Shown one piece after another: positions 38,723-48,057 of a stretch of 62,684 nucleotides of DNA. Source of the stretch: Desmonostoc geniculatum HA4340-LM1 (GTDB lineage: Bacteria; Cyanobacteriota; Cyanobacteriia; Cyanobacteriales; Nostocaceae). The DNA is taken from positions 1 through 62,684 of the forward strand of contig JAHHHB010000029.1 in NCBI GenBank assembly GCA_019359545.1, read 5' to 3'. How positions within the stretch are numbered: the stretch's first letter is position 1; every line of letters starts with the position of its first letter. The position numbers and the translations under genes are program-made. The notes below the pieces were generated by a model, which made no database searches, was not told the DNA's origin, and saw only the letters and a program-made list of their open reading frames with translations.

Positions 38723-39152
38723 ATGGCATACAGCGATTTTAGTCTCGCTAAGGTGAAAAAGACTTTTGACTTAACCCTTGATGAAACTCGTAATTTATTT
38801 GTTGATACAAAACCTGTTACACCATCAGAAACTCTCAGAACGATTTTAATTGATTACATTCCTTTAGCAACTGCAATTTCAACGGAAAAAGCTAGGTCAG
38901 AGTTTTTAATTGCACCAATCCTGGCAGAAGTCAGACGATTATTAAAAAATAAAATATCACTGTTTTCTGGCAATGAATTTAATGTTGATGCAACTCAAGG
39001 CTTGCAAGGCTTTTGCGATTACATTATCAGCAATTCCCAGGAGCAATTATTTGTTTATGTACCAGTAATGTTTATTTTTGAAGCGAAAAAAGAAGATATT
39101 ATCGGCGGTCTTGGTCAATGTATAGCGGCAATGATCGCAGCGCAGTTGTTCA

Positions 39153-39160
39153 ATCAAAAT
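39153..39160. repeat. Target site duplication, left copy (ATCAAAAT)
   Basis: ATCAAAAT occurs here and again at 40597-40604, directly outside both ends of the insertion sequence. An 8-bp duplication is the rule for the ISL3 family. Confidence 0.9.
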
Positions 39161-40596
39161 GGTTCTTCAGTACTTACTATGCTAAATTATTAGTTACAAA
39201 TTGAAAACGATATTAAAAGTTGTATTAAAAGATTGCTAAAAGCATTGCAATCATTGACATAGAATAAACATTTGTTGTTAACTGTAAATCCAATCAGATT
39301 ATTTTTTAGTAAATTTACAGTCATGATCCATAAAAATGATATAAAAATCCTCACAGAGCTTCTTGATTTAGACGACATAAAAGTAATATCACATCGTCTT
39401 CATAAGGGGATTGGAATAATTTTAAAAACTGAATCAAAAAAATTAGATGCTAATTGTCCCAATTGTGGCACAAAAAGCCATCATTTACATCAAAATCATC
39501 GACATATTGTTAAAGACTTGCCCTTTGGAGAGAAACCAGTATTTTTAGAAATAAATAGGCGACAATTCAAATGCAGAAAATGTCAAAAACCATTTAGTGA
39601 ACATCTCGATTTTCTGAGGAAGAAAAGAACTTATACAAAACGGCTTGCACACAAAACCATACAAGAAGTTTTAGAGAATGACATACACAGTGTAGCATCA
39701 AAAGGGATTGTTACAACGGAAGAGATAGAACGTATGTTAAAGGATGCATCTGAAGAATTATCGGAGTCAAGACCTTTAAACTTAAAAAGGCTTGGAATTG
39801 ATGAGATAGCTCTAGTTAAAGGAAAGGGTCATTACTGTGCAGTACTAATAGATTTAGATGCATCTAAAGTGATTACTATGTTAAGCGATCGCACAAAAAC
39901 GGTAATAGCTGAAGTACTTACAGGGTGGGGAGTTGAAGTTTTAGAGCAAATAGAAGAAGTAAGTATAGATTTATGGCAAGGGTATAAAAACTTAGTTATA
40001 GAATTAATGCCAAATGCTCAAGTCGTAGCAGATAGATTTCATGTGATGACACAGATAAATAAAGAGTTAGATACACAAAGAAAAAAAGAGAAGCGCAATG
40101 TAGAAGAATTAATCAAAAAAACAAAATTAGCAGCAGATAAAGTTGAATATCAACAAATATTAGAAGGATTAAAGAGTAGCAAATATCCGTTGCTTAAGAA
40201 TGAAGATAACTTAAGCGAAGAGCAATTGAATAAACTGATTCAAGTTAAAAGTGTATCTCCAATACTGAAAGTAATGTATGAACTCAAAGAAAAATTTCGG
40301 AAAATTTTTAATAACACTAATGATTGGTATGCGGGAGTCTTTAAACTAGGCATGTGGTTGTCGAGAGCTAAAAAATATTTTCCCAAAAGCAACAATACTA
40401 TTATCCGTTGGTTTGATGAAGTTATTGCTTACTTTGATCATGGGACAAATAGTGGTACTGTCGAAGGAATTAATAACAAACTTAAGCTAATTAAACGTTC
40501 TGGATATGGATTTAGAAACTTTGAAAATTTTCGAGTTAGATGCTTGTTAAATTGGTATACCAACTATTAATTAAGCATAACAAGTACTGAAGAACC
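39161..40596. mobile_element. Complete ISL3-family insertion sequence (1436 bp)
   Basis: The ends GGTTCTTCAGTACTT are perfect inverted repeats that continue imperfectly for about 29 bp. A single transposase gene fills the element. The 8-bp duplication is perfect and the host gene reads through after excision, so insertion is recent. Confidence 0.92.
39323..40570 (+). CDS. tnpA: ISL3-family transposase
   Basis: A 415-aa DDE transposase. The N-terminal zinc ribbon has CPNCGTKSHHLH and, about 40 residues on, CRKCQKPF. The helix-turn-helix region (AHKTIQEVLENDIHSVASKG) follows. The catalytic triad is LGIDEIAL (D near 159), VVADRFHVM (D near 236) and GTVEGINNKLK (E near 379), the last being the ISL3 signature, then RSGYGFRNFENFRVRCL. 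The full length is present without stops. ATG is preferred to a TTG 17 codons upstream. It has the A+T-rich codon use of recent insertion sequences. Confidence 0.93.
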   Translation: MIHKNDIKILTELLDLDDIKVISHRLHKGIGIILKTESKKLDANCPNCGTKSHHLHQNHRHIVKDLPFGEKPVFLEINRRQFKCRKCQKPFSEHLDFLRKKRTYTKRLAHKTIQEVLENDIHSVASKGIVTTEEIERMLKDASEELSESRPLNLKRLGIDEIALVKGKGHYCAVLIDLDASKVITMLSDRTKTVIAEVLTGWGVEVLEQIEEVSIDLWQGYKNLVIELMPNAQVVADRFHVMTQINKELDTQRKKEKRNVEELIKKTKLAADKVEYQQILEGLKSSKYPLLKNEDNLSEEQLNKLIQVKSVSPILKVMYELKEKFRKIFNNTNDWYAGVFKLGMWLSRAKKYFPKSNNTIIRWFDEVIAYFDHGTNSGTVEGINNKLKLIKRSGYGFRNFENFRVRCLLNWYTNY

Positions 40597-40809
40597 ATCA
40601 AAATCAAGGGAATGAAGTTCGGCAGATTTATGGTTCGGTTACTAGTGGAACTAACTGGAAATTTTTATTTTTAGAAGAGACGACTGTTTATATAGATTCC
40701 ACTGAGTACTACATTAAAGAAGTTGATAAAATTTTGGGTATTTTATTGCAACCTTTTCAGCCTTTTTTAACTGCTGTTTGAAAGATCGCTATGTCATTCT
40801 GCAACCAGA

Positions 40810-40840
40810 TGTAGAGACGTTGCAATGCAACGTCTCTACA
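40810..40840. repeat. 31-bp perfect palindrome
   Basis: TGTAGAGACGTTGCA and its reverse complement around one base. It lies just downstream of the split hypothetical gene. Four AATTTTG units (40966-41000) then precede the hydrolase gene. Confidence 0.65.
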
Positions 40841-41009
40841 AGGATTTTGATATCACCCACATTTCGGCAATTTTTTTATAATAGTATTTCAAGACTAAAA
40901 AATTACAGATAACTGTGAACAAAAACAAAAAGGATACAAGCCTCATTATTTTTGAAGATTATTAATTTTGAATTTTGAATTTTGAATTTTGAATTTGGAG
41001 CGAAGCGAC

Positions 41010-41912
41010 GTGACTACTACACTACACTGGCAGGAGCGAGTTGGTAATCAAAGAGATTGGGTTTGGCGGGGCTGGCAAACTCGTTATACTTATATTCGCT
41101 CTGCCAAAAATGACGAAAAGACACAACCTCTAATTCTGTTACATGGCTTTGGCGCTTCCATTGGTCATTGGCGACATAATTTAGAGGTGTTGGCTGAACA
41201 TCACACAGTTTATGCGCTAGATATGCTGGGTTTTGGCGCTTCCCAAAAAGCCGCAGCTAATTACAGCGTGGAACTTTGGGTAGAACAAGTTTACGATTTT
41301 TGGCAAACTTTTATCCGCGAACCAGCAATATTAATCGGCAATTCCAACGGTTCACTAATTTCTTTAGCCGCCGCCGCCGCTCATCCCGATATGGTGCAGA
41401 GTATAGTAATGATGAGTTTACCCGATCCTTCACTGGAACAAGAAGCAATTCCTCCTTTTCTGCGCCCACTAGTGAGAGGAATTAAAAATATTGTCGCTTC
41501 GCCGTTGATTCTCAAACCTGTATTTAACTTTGTCCGCCGTCCTGGGGTGCTGCGTCGCTGGGCTAGTCTCGCCTACGCTAACCCAGAAGCAATTACCGAT
41601 GAATTGATAGAAATTTTAGCTGGCCCTCCCCAAGACCGAGGTTCGGCGAGGGCTTTTAGCGCTTTGTTCAAAGCGACAATCGGAATTAATTTTAGTCCCA
41701 ATGTCAAGGCAGTATTACCAACCTTAACAATTCCTATGCTGTTAATTTGGGGACAAAAGGATCGGTTTGTTCCGCCAGCTTTGGCTAGCCAATTTGCCCA
41801 ATATAACGAGAAATTGGAAGTCCTGAATTTAGAAGGCGTGGGTCATTGCCCCCATGATGAATGTCCCGAACAAGTGAACCAAGCGATTTTAGATTGGATT
41901 GAGAGAAATTAG
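41010..41912 (+). CDS. Alpha/beta hydrolase
   Basis: A 300-aa hydrolase. ILLHGFGASIGHWRHN carries the oxyanion HGFG, LIGNSNGSLISLAAA the nucleophile elbow (G-N-S-N-G, Ser near residue 112), LIWGQKDRFVP the acid and GVGHCPHDE the histidine. A lid follows the elbow. Related cyanobacterial proteins are often called haloalkane dehalogenase-like or chlorophyll-related hydrolases; substrate is not known. A GTG start is chosen, since the upstream TTG lies in AATTTTG repeats. CTCGCCTACGCTAACC in the middle is a dispersed-repeat word read in frame. Confidence 0.88.
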   Translation: MTTTLHWQERVGNQRDWVWRGWQTRYTYIRSAKNDEKTQPLILLHGFGASIGHWRHNLEVLAEHHTVYALDMLGFGASQKAAANYSVELWVEQVYDFWQTFIREPAILIGNSNGSLISLAAAAAHPDMVQSIVMMSLPDPSLEQEAIPPFLRPLVRGIKNIVASPLILKPVFNFVRRPGVLRRWASLAYANPEAITDELIEILAGPPQDRGSARAFSALFKATIGINFSPNVKAVLPTLTIPMLLIWGQKDRFVPPALASQFAQYNEKLEVLNLEGVGHCPHDECPEQVNQAILDWIERN

Positions 41913-41973
41913 GAGAGACGCGATTCATCGCGTCTGTACAAGAGTTATTTTCCTTCTCTCCTATGCCCTCTTG

Positions 41974-42342
41974 TTATCCGACGGTAGCTTGGGTGCTGTC
42001 AACATCTGTAGCACCATTCACAGTACGGGCTACAGAAATCATTCTGGTGAGAATTTCTTGGCTGGGAACTTTACCTTTTAACACTACAGTGCTACCTGTT
42101 TGAGCAACCCAAAGAGTATTAACATCATCTAATTCGGCGTCTTGGTCGAATGCCAATGCTACCCGCTTTGCTAAACCACTTTGGTCATATTCTCCATTTA
42201 ATCCTAGACGTTCTGGCGGTATTGATTGTGTAGCGGTAGGCGCAGCAGTAGGACTAGGAGTTTGGGGTATTGCCTGTGGAGTAGGATTTACTTCGGCATT
42301 TTGAGGCTTTTCCATTCCAAATAGTCTTTGTAACCAACCCAT
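41974..42342 (-). CDS. BON-domain protein
   Basis: A 122-aa protein with a proline/threonine-rich linker (about residues 20-45) and a BON domain (about 55-118): LAKRVALAFDQDAELDDVNT, VVLKGKVPSQEILTRMISVA and NGATDVDSTQ. BON domains bind phospholipids or sit at membranes. No signal peptide is seen, so it is probably cytoplasmic. It faces the hydrolase gene convergently. Confidence 0.85.
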   Translation of the reverse strand: MGWLQRLFGMEKPQNAEVNPTPQAIPQTPSPTAAPTATQSIPPERLGLNGEYDQSGLAKRVALAFDQDAELDDVNTLWVAQTGSTVVLKGKVPSQEILTRMISVARTVNGATDVDSTQATVG

Positions 42343-42610
42343 AACAAGTTATCTCCGATTAAAGTTAAATCAGACTTGAGTATACAAGCTTTAGCAAGGT
42401 GTAACATCTGCCGATGAAAAGATATATGCTCAAAGAGAATCCTGCTTACGAGATAATTTCTGCACAAATTCTCTCTATAAATTGGGATGAATGGAGCTAT
42501 TAAGTTTAAAATAAAAAGTCGCACTGAAAATTTAGTGCGGCAGTATGTCTAGCGTAGCCTTAGCTAGTGTCTGCGTTACTCAAATCCTGCTCTAGCCTCT
42601 GTTGGCGAAG

Positions 42611-43129
42611 ATGAAACATACTCTTTCAGTTCTGGTAGAAGATGAGGCGGGTGTTCTGTCCCGCATTTCTGGTTTGTTTGCGCGTCGTGGTTTTAATATT
42701 GAAAGCCTTGCTGTTGGCCCGGCTGAACAGGGAGGAGTCTCACGAATTACGATGGTTGTACCCGGTGACGATCGCATCATCGAACAACTCACTAAGCAAT
42801 TATACAAGTTAGTCAATGTCCTCAAAGTACAGGATATTACTGAAACTCCTTGTGTAGAGCGAGAATTGATGCTGTTAAAGGTGAATGCTACCAGCAGCAA
42901 TCGTTCTGAAGTCATCGAACTGTCTCAGATTTTCCGGGCGCGAGTCGTCGATGTGGCGGAAGATTCTCTGACTTTAGAAGTTGTGGGAGATCCAGGTAAG
43001 ATGGTAGCGATCGTGCAAGTTTTACAAAAATTTGGTCTCAGAGAAATTGCCCGCACTGGCAAAATCGCCCTCACTCGTGAATCGGGTGTGAATACCGAAT
43101 TACTAAAATCTTTGGAAGCAAAGGTTTAG
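42611..43129 (+). CDS. ilvN: Acetolactate synthase small (regulatory) subunit
   Basis: A 172-aa subunit (IlvN/IlvH) that activates the catalytic subunit IlvB and gives valine feedback in branched-chain amino acid synthesis. The N-terminal ACT domain is [20 protein letters not shown] with [17 protein letters not shown] (residues 1-76). The C-terminal domain includes [19 protein letters not shown] and [20 protein letters not shown]. Length is normal. ATG is taken over a TTG three codons upstream. A clear terminator follows. Confidence 0.95.
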   Translation: MKHTLSVLVEDEAGVLSRISGLFARRGFNIESLAVGPAEQGGVSRITMVVPGDDRIIEQLTKQLYKLVNVLKVQDITETPCVERELMLLKVNATSSNRSEVIELSQIFRARVVDVAEDSLTLEVVGDPGKMVAIVQVLQKFGLREIARTGKIALTRESGVNTELLKSLEAKV

Positions 43130-43196
43130 TAAAAGTCAGAAGTCAGAATTCAGAATTCAGAAGTCAGCTAAGTCTAATGATCTAGATTTATTTTTT

Positions 43197-43220
43197 AACC
43201 CGCGTATGCGGGTTTTGTTT
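43197..43220 (+). terminator. Intrinsic terminator after ilvN
   Basis: AACCCGC and GCGGGTT form a seven-base stem with a four-base loop, followed by TTGTTT. The remaining gap up to 43737 is AT-rich without genes and probably carries the promoter of the polysaccharide cluster. Confidence 0.8.
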
Positions 43221-43737
43221 GTCTGCAAAATGAACTGCGAATTTCATTCATCAGGGATTTATTATTCGGTAACAATAACTACTAGCCTACAAATAGGCAT
43301 ACACGGTTATGTCTTTTTATATGCACAAGTTACGCCAATTTGGCATGACGCAACAGATAAGAAACTGCTACAAATTTGTTAGACGGATAAAACATTAACA
43401 ACAACGACAAGTTTTAATAGTCGCCAACACGACTATTACCTAATTTTAAATGTTTGATTTAAAAAATTAGGAGTATTCTTTTTGAGCAAAAATATCTCCT
43501 TGATAAAAACGAACGTCTTCAATAAGATATACACCTAATTTTTAGCTTGAGATAGTTAGTTTCCTAGACATTAATAATCTAATCTAAGTTAGACAATTAG
43601 TTATATTTTAAAATCCCTAAAATGTGCATTGATAGGGTGATTTATCGTAAATATCCTTGTTTTGGGGATAAATGACTATATTTGATTGTCTAATCTAACC
43701 GATGATTATTTAGATTATCCTAGAGGTTTTGACAGGC

Positions 43738-45777
43738 ATGAATTTATTATTGTTACTTGTTTCCAATTGGCTGCCTCAAAAACTAATTAGTAAGTTATTA
43801 AAAAATTTGCTAAATATCAGAAATAGACATTTGTTTATTTTTGATATTCTTGTTTTTTTAATAACAACTTTTTTAGCTCTGAATCTAGGTTTAGACGGAA
43901 AATTTTTCATCGAAGAATATAAATCACAATTAGGAATTGCAACAATACTTTTTTTAGCAGTCAAACTGACTGTATTGTGGAATTTTAGTTTTTATAAAGT
44001 TTACTGGCGCTATGCGAGTATTGAAGAACTTTTATATATAACTATACTCATGGGTATTGCGGTATTAATCCAAGCAGTATTCTTTGATGCTGTAGAAGTT
44101 TTACCATATTTAGGATTGGATATACTGCCGCGATCGCTCCCATTGATCGATGGTTTACTTTCGTGTATTTTCATTGGAGGACTGCGTTTTAGTATTCGGA
44201 TTGTAGAAAGAATTAGTCAGCAACGTGCTGTATTTAAGCCACAAGAACGTGTATTAATAGTTGGTGCTGGCAATGCTGGAATTTCTCTGGTACAGGAAAT
44301 GCAAAGAAATCCACAATTAGGGTTTCATCCTGTGGCTTTTATTGATGACGATCCTCGTAAATTTCGAGCATACATACGCGGGATTCCTGTAGTTGGCGAT
44401 CGCTACCAAATTCCTGATGTTTTAAAATCTCTCCAAATCCATAAAGTTATCATTGCTATGCCGACAGTTGCAGGTGGAGTTATTCGAGAAATAGTAGATA
44501 TTTGCAAAGCTACTGGAACTCAAACTAACACTTTACCAGGCATACATGAAATCCTCAATGGTCGTGTGCGAGTTGACAGCATTCGAGATGTACGAATTGA
44601 AGATTTACTCAGACGTGAACCTGTACAAATAGATTTTGAAAAAGTTACCCAATTTCTCAAAGGTAAAACAGTATTAATCACAGGTTCAGGTGGCTCAATT
44701 GGTAGCGAACTTTGCCGTCAAATTTTTAAATGCAATCCTGCCCAAATGATACTTATGGGACATGGAGAAAACTCTGTGTTCAATATTCAACAAGAATTAG
44801 AACAACTTGTGCAAGTACTCGAAAACGAGGGAAAATCATCAATCAACACTCCTCAGATTTCTACATTTATTGCTGATATTCGCTTCAAGTTTCGATTAGA
44901 ACATGCATTTGAAATCTTCCAACCTGACGTAATTTTTCACGCTGCGGCTCACAAACACGTTCCACTAATGGAATTAAATCCAGTAGAAGCAATCACGAAC
45001 AATGTAATGGGAACAAAAAATTTACTAGAACTAGCCTTGAAATATGATGTGAAACATTTCGTGATGATTTCCACAGACAAAGCAGTTAATCCTACCAATG
45101 TTATGGGTGCTAGTAAAAGAGTTGCTGAAATGTTGGTGCTGCAAGCTGCAAGAGAAAGTGGTAACCCTTATGTCACCGTGCGTTTTGGCAATGTTTTAGG
45201 TAGTCGAGGTAGTGTAGTTCCCACTTTTAAAAAACAAATTGCAGCAGGCGGGCCAGTAACCGTTACTCATCCAGATATTCGTCGTTATTTCATGACTATT
45301 CCCGAAGCAGTTCAACTCGTTTTGCAGGCTGCGGTACTTGGTCGTGGTGGTGAAGTTTTAATGCTAAATATGGGTAAACCTGTAAAAATTGTTGACTTAG
45401 CGAAAGAATTAATTCGCCTTTCCGGATACGAAGTTAACCAAGATATTGAAATTGTATTTACTGGTTTACGTCCAGGAGAAAAGTTATTTGAAGAATTATT
45501 TATTCCTGGCGAAGAATATGAACCAACTGAACACGAAAAACTGTTAGTAGTAAAAAATGCTAGTGGGATGATTCCAGAAAATTTGGATGTTACTGTAGCA
45601 ACTTTGTGTCAAGCAGCAGTGAAAAATGATATCAACTTTATTCTGTTTTTACTTGAGCAATTAGTACCAGGATATAAGCCCAAACACTTAGATACTTATA
45701 TGACAGCAAATACTTCCAGTAATTCTTCGCTTAGAGTCAAGCCAAATATGAATATGCTGGCACAGGTGAAATCTTAA
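43738..45777 (+). CDS. CapD/WbpM-type nucleotide-sugar 4,6-dehydratase
   Basis: A 679-aa membrane enzyme. Four N-terminal helices (HLFIFDILVFLITTFLALNL to GLLSCIFIGGLRFSIR) are followed by a CoA-binding-like Rossmann domain, VLIVGAGNAGISLV (about 171), and the catalytic SDR domain, VLITGSGGSIGSELCRQI (about 311). The catalytic ISTDKAVNPTNVMGASKR (about 444) has the altered triad of the WbpM/CapD/FlaA1 group. It converts UDP-GlcNAc-type sugars to 4-keto-6-deoxy forms as the first step of a repeat unit. It opens the polysaccharide cluster. ATG is chosen, since AGAGG lies 11 bases ahead. Confidence 0.93.
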   Translation: MNLLLLLVSNWLPQKLISKLLKNLLNIRNRHLFIFDILVFLITTFLALNLGLDGKFFIEEYKSQLGIATILFLAVKLTVLWNFSFYKVYWRYASIEELLYITILMGIAVLIQAVFFDAVEVLPYLGLDILPRSLPLIDGLLSCIFIGGLRFSIRIVERISQQRAVFKPQERVLIVGAGNAGISLVQEMQRNPQLGFHPVAFIDDDPRKFRAYIRGIPVVGDRYQIPDVLKSLQIHKVIIAMPTVAGGVIREIVDICKATGTQTNTLPGIHEILNGRVRVDSIRDVRIEDLLRREPVQIDFEKVTQFLKGKTVLITGSGGSIGSELCRQIFKCNPAQMILMGHGENSVFNIQQELEQLVQVLENEGKSSINTPQISTFIADIRFKFRLEHAFEIFQPDVIFHAAAHKHVPLMELNPVEAITNNVMGTKNLLELALKYDVKHFVMISTDKAVNPTNVMGASKRVAEMLVLQAARESGNPYVTVRFGNVLGSRGSVVPTFKKQIAAGGPVTVTHPDIRRYFMTIPEAVQLVLQAAVLGRGGEVLMLNMGKPVKIVDLAKELIRLSGYEVNQDIEIVFTGLRPGEKLFEELFIPGEEYEPTEHEKLLVVKNASGMIPENLDVTVATLCQAAVKNDINFILFLLEQLVPGYKPKHLDTYMTANTSSNSSLRVKPNMNMLAQVKS

Positions 45778-45835
45778 GGAGTATATTTAACTTGAATAAT
45801 TTAGCTTTAAATCTACCTTAATCTCAACAATAAAT

Positions 45836-46822
45836 ATGTACAAAAGCTCTAATCTCAACAGTATTTCGCAGGTATTCGATAGAGTATCTAGGGTTAATAA
45901 TAGATATTTGGCTGGGATTAAAAACATAGCAAAGATTTTTATCACAAGAAGAAGTGAGTGGTCAATTGGAATTTATACAGGCGAATCTCCTTTTGATTTT
46001 GTTTGTCCAGACACAATTATTAATCCAGTTTTGACTGCCAAGGACATAACAGATGTTCCAGCACACTTTGTTGCCGATCCATTTATGGTTAGTGAAGATG
46101 GCATTTGGTATATGTTTTTTGAAGTATTGAATGGTCTACAAAATAAAGGAGTAATAGGTCTAGCAACTAGTAATAATGCATACAAATGGAATTACCAACA
46201 AATTGTACTTGATGAACCGTTTCATTTATCTTATCCATATGTATTCAAATATCAAAATGACTATTATATGATTCCAGAAACTTCCGAAGCAAGTTCTATT
46301 CGTTTATATAAAGCAATTAATTTTCCTACAAAATGGTCTTACGTCAAAACTTTACTCGATCAAAGTGATTTTGTAGATCCTAGTATTTTTCAACACAATA
46401 ATCTTTGGTGGTTGTTAACTGCAACATCAGAAGCAAGAAATACATTACGTCTTTATTATTCTCAAGATTTAATGGATGGTTGGATTGAACATCCAAAAAG
46501 CCCAGTGATTAAAGGAAATAAAAACATAGCAAGACCAGCGGGTAGGGTTATAGTATTCGATGGCAAAATTGTTAGATATACCCAGGATTGTGAGCAGATA
46601 TATGGTCATCAAGTTAGAGCGTTTGAAATAACTGAATTGACAACAATAAATTATCAAGAAAAAGAAGTCAAAAATAATTCAGTTATTAAAGCAAGTGGAG
46701 TGGGTTGGAATCAAATAGGTATGCACCATATTGATGCTCACCAAATTGATAGAAATAAATGGATTGCATGTGTGGACGGAAAGCGTTATCAATTAGTTTT
46801 TGACCCAAGATTTAATAACTGA
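45836..46822 (+). CDS. GH43-like five-bladed propeller protein
   Basis: A 328-aa protein with beta-propeller motifs: HFVADPFMVSEDGIWYMFFE, SYPYVFKYQNDYYMIPETS, VDPSIFQHNNLWWLLTA and ARPAGRVIVFDGKIVRYTQ. The D-P-F and D-P-S strands resemble GH43/62 hydrolases and the N-terminal domain of glucosamine inositolphosphorylceramide transferase 1. In polysaccharide loci such proteins are thought to act as sugar-modifying enzymes; catalysis is unproven. No signal peptide is seen. It follows the dehydratase by 58 bases. Confidence 0.78.
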   Translation: MYKSSNLNSISQVFDRVSRVNNRYLAGIKNIAKIFITRRSEWSIGIYTGESPFDFVCPDTIINPVLTAKDITDVPAHFVADPFMVSEDGIWYMFFEVLNGLQNKGVIGLATSNNAYKWNYQQIVLDEPFHLSYPYVFKYQNDYYMIPETSEASSIRLYKAINFPTKWSYVKTLLDQSDFVDPSIFQHNNLWWLLTATSEARNTLRLYYSQDLMDGWIEHPKSPVIKGNKNIARPAGRVIVFDGKIVRYTQDCEQIYGHQVRAFEITELTTINYQEKEVKNNSVIKASGVGWNQIGMHHIDAHQIDRNKWIACVDGKRYQLVFDPRFNN

Positions 46823-47117
46823 AGTTTGGCTAATAGGAATTTGGGCGTTGCATAAATGCGGGATGACTTTATCAGTTTTACTTTGCGTCTTTGCGCCTTT
46901 GCGTGAGACATTCATCCCCTTATTCAGCAACGCCGGAATTTGATCTGATTTAGGAAAATTATTTTTTTGTCTCACGCAGAGACGCGGAAGACGCAGAGAG
47001 AAGAAGAAAGAGAGGTTGTTATTTATTAGTGCATGTAAGCAATCAGAATTAAAATCTGCTAGCTATAAGTATATTTCAAGAAGTTGAATTTGAATCAAAC
47101 AGCGAGGAATAGAACAG
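46823..47117. other. Intergenic repeat region within the polysaccharide cluster
   Basis: Contains CTTTGCGTCTTTGCGCC and its mirror GACGCGGAAGACGCAGAG around 46880-47000, a common Nostoc repeat pair that could act as an attenuator or MITE. No gene. Confidence 0.5.
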
Positions 47118-47912
47118 ATGTTAATTGTCACAAAGAAATTTATATTTTCAGTGGGAGAAGTCTGGTTTGATGAAAATCCACAAGAATTAAGTAATGTAGA
47201 TGTACTCCACTACAGGCAATGGATACACCCCATTAAAGGTGGTCAGTCTGATGAATTTTACACAAGATTGATTGATTTAAATAAAAGTCATGATGAACTT
47301 TGGGAAAGTATCAGTAGCAATGATAGATATAAGATTAGACGAGCAGAGCAAAAAGACCAAGTGATTTATGAATATTGGGAACATATTAACTCTGATATAC
47401 TCAATGAATTTTCTGATTTTTATGATTTATTTGCTTCCCAAAAAGGCTTGACTAAAATTAACAGAGTTCAACTAAAAAACCGCATAGATGCTGGTGTAAT
47501 TGATATTTCACGTGTCAAATTAAAAGATGGCGATTCTTTAGTTTGGCATGTTTATTATCGCAGTAAAAATAGAGTCCGTCTTTTGCATTCTGCATCACTG
47601 AAAAATAATAACGATACTTCCTATCAATCGATTTTAGGACGAGCAAATCGTTATCATCACTGGCAAGATATTGTGAGATTTAAGAATTTAGGAATTTCAA
47701 CTTATGATTTTGGAGGTTGGTATACCGGAAATACAGATCCGGAAAAATTAGGTATTAATCAGTTTAAAGAAAAGTTTGGTGGAGAAGTTGTTAAAAATTT
47801 TAACTGTGTTAATGGAGTTACCTTGAAGGGTAAATTATATTTACGTTTGCTGAAGATATATATGAGGTTCTCTGAATTATCTTTACCAAGCTTAGTGAAT
47901 TTTAAATTTTAA
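47118..47912 (+). CDS. FemAB/GNAT-like acyltransferase
   Basis: A 264-aa protein of the FemAB-like (peptidoglycan bridge-type) GNAT superfamily: LWESISSNDRYKIRRAEQKD is the typical linker helix, LVWHVYYRSKNRVRLLHSAS a core strand pair, and GRANRYHHWQDIVRFKNLGI then YDFGGW the motif A/B region, ending with KFKEKFGG-like INQFKEKFGGEVVKNF. Members transfer amino acids or other acyl groups to cell-wall or polysaccharide acceptors. In this locus it may decorate a sugar with an acyl or aminoacyl group. Confidence 0.78.
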   Translation: MLIVTKKFIFSVGEVWFDENPQELSNVDVLHYRQWIHPIKGGQSDEFYTRLIDLNKSHDELWESISSNDRYKIRRAEQKDQVIYEYWEHINSDILNEFSDFYDLFASQKGLTKINRVQLKNRIDAGVIDISRVKLKDGDSLVWHVYYRSKNRVRLLHSASLKNNNDTSYQSILGRANRYHHWQDIVRFKNLGISTYDFGGWYTGNTDPEKLGINQFKEKFGGEVVKNFNCVNGVTLKGKLYLRLLKIYMRFSELSLPSLVNFKF

Positions 47913-48057
47913 ATTTTGGTTTTTGGATCGTAGATTTCCAAAGTCAAAATTTTACATGTCGTAATACTAGTTTAAAAATCATCGCCATAAATATATTCAC
48001 CAAAATCAGATACACCAAGGCGATTCATCATCCAAAATCTCAAATCTAAAATCCAAA

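Larger units (their letters stand above)
38723..40781 (+). pseudogene. Hypothetical protein gene split by an ISL3 element
   Basis: The two halves, 38723-39160 and 40605-40781, join in frame when the insertion and one target copy are removed, giving a 204-aa protein. It contains LDETRNLFVDTKPVTPSETL, AISTEKARSEFLIAPILAEV, LQGFCDYIIS, FIFEAKKEDIIGGLGQCIAA and, after the junction, VRQIYGSVTSGTNWKFLFLE. The family is common in Nostoc and has no assigned function; the EAKKED strand pattern resembles a PD-(D/E)XK nuclease core. Interrupted form would stop shortly inside the element (39193). Confidence 0.85.
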
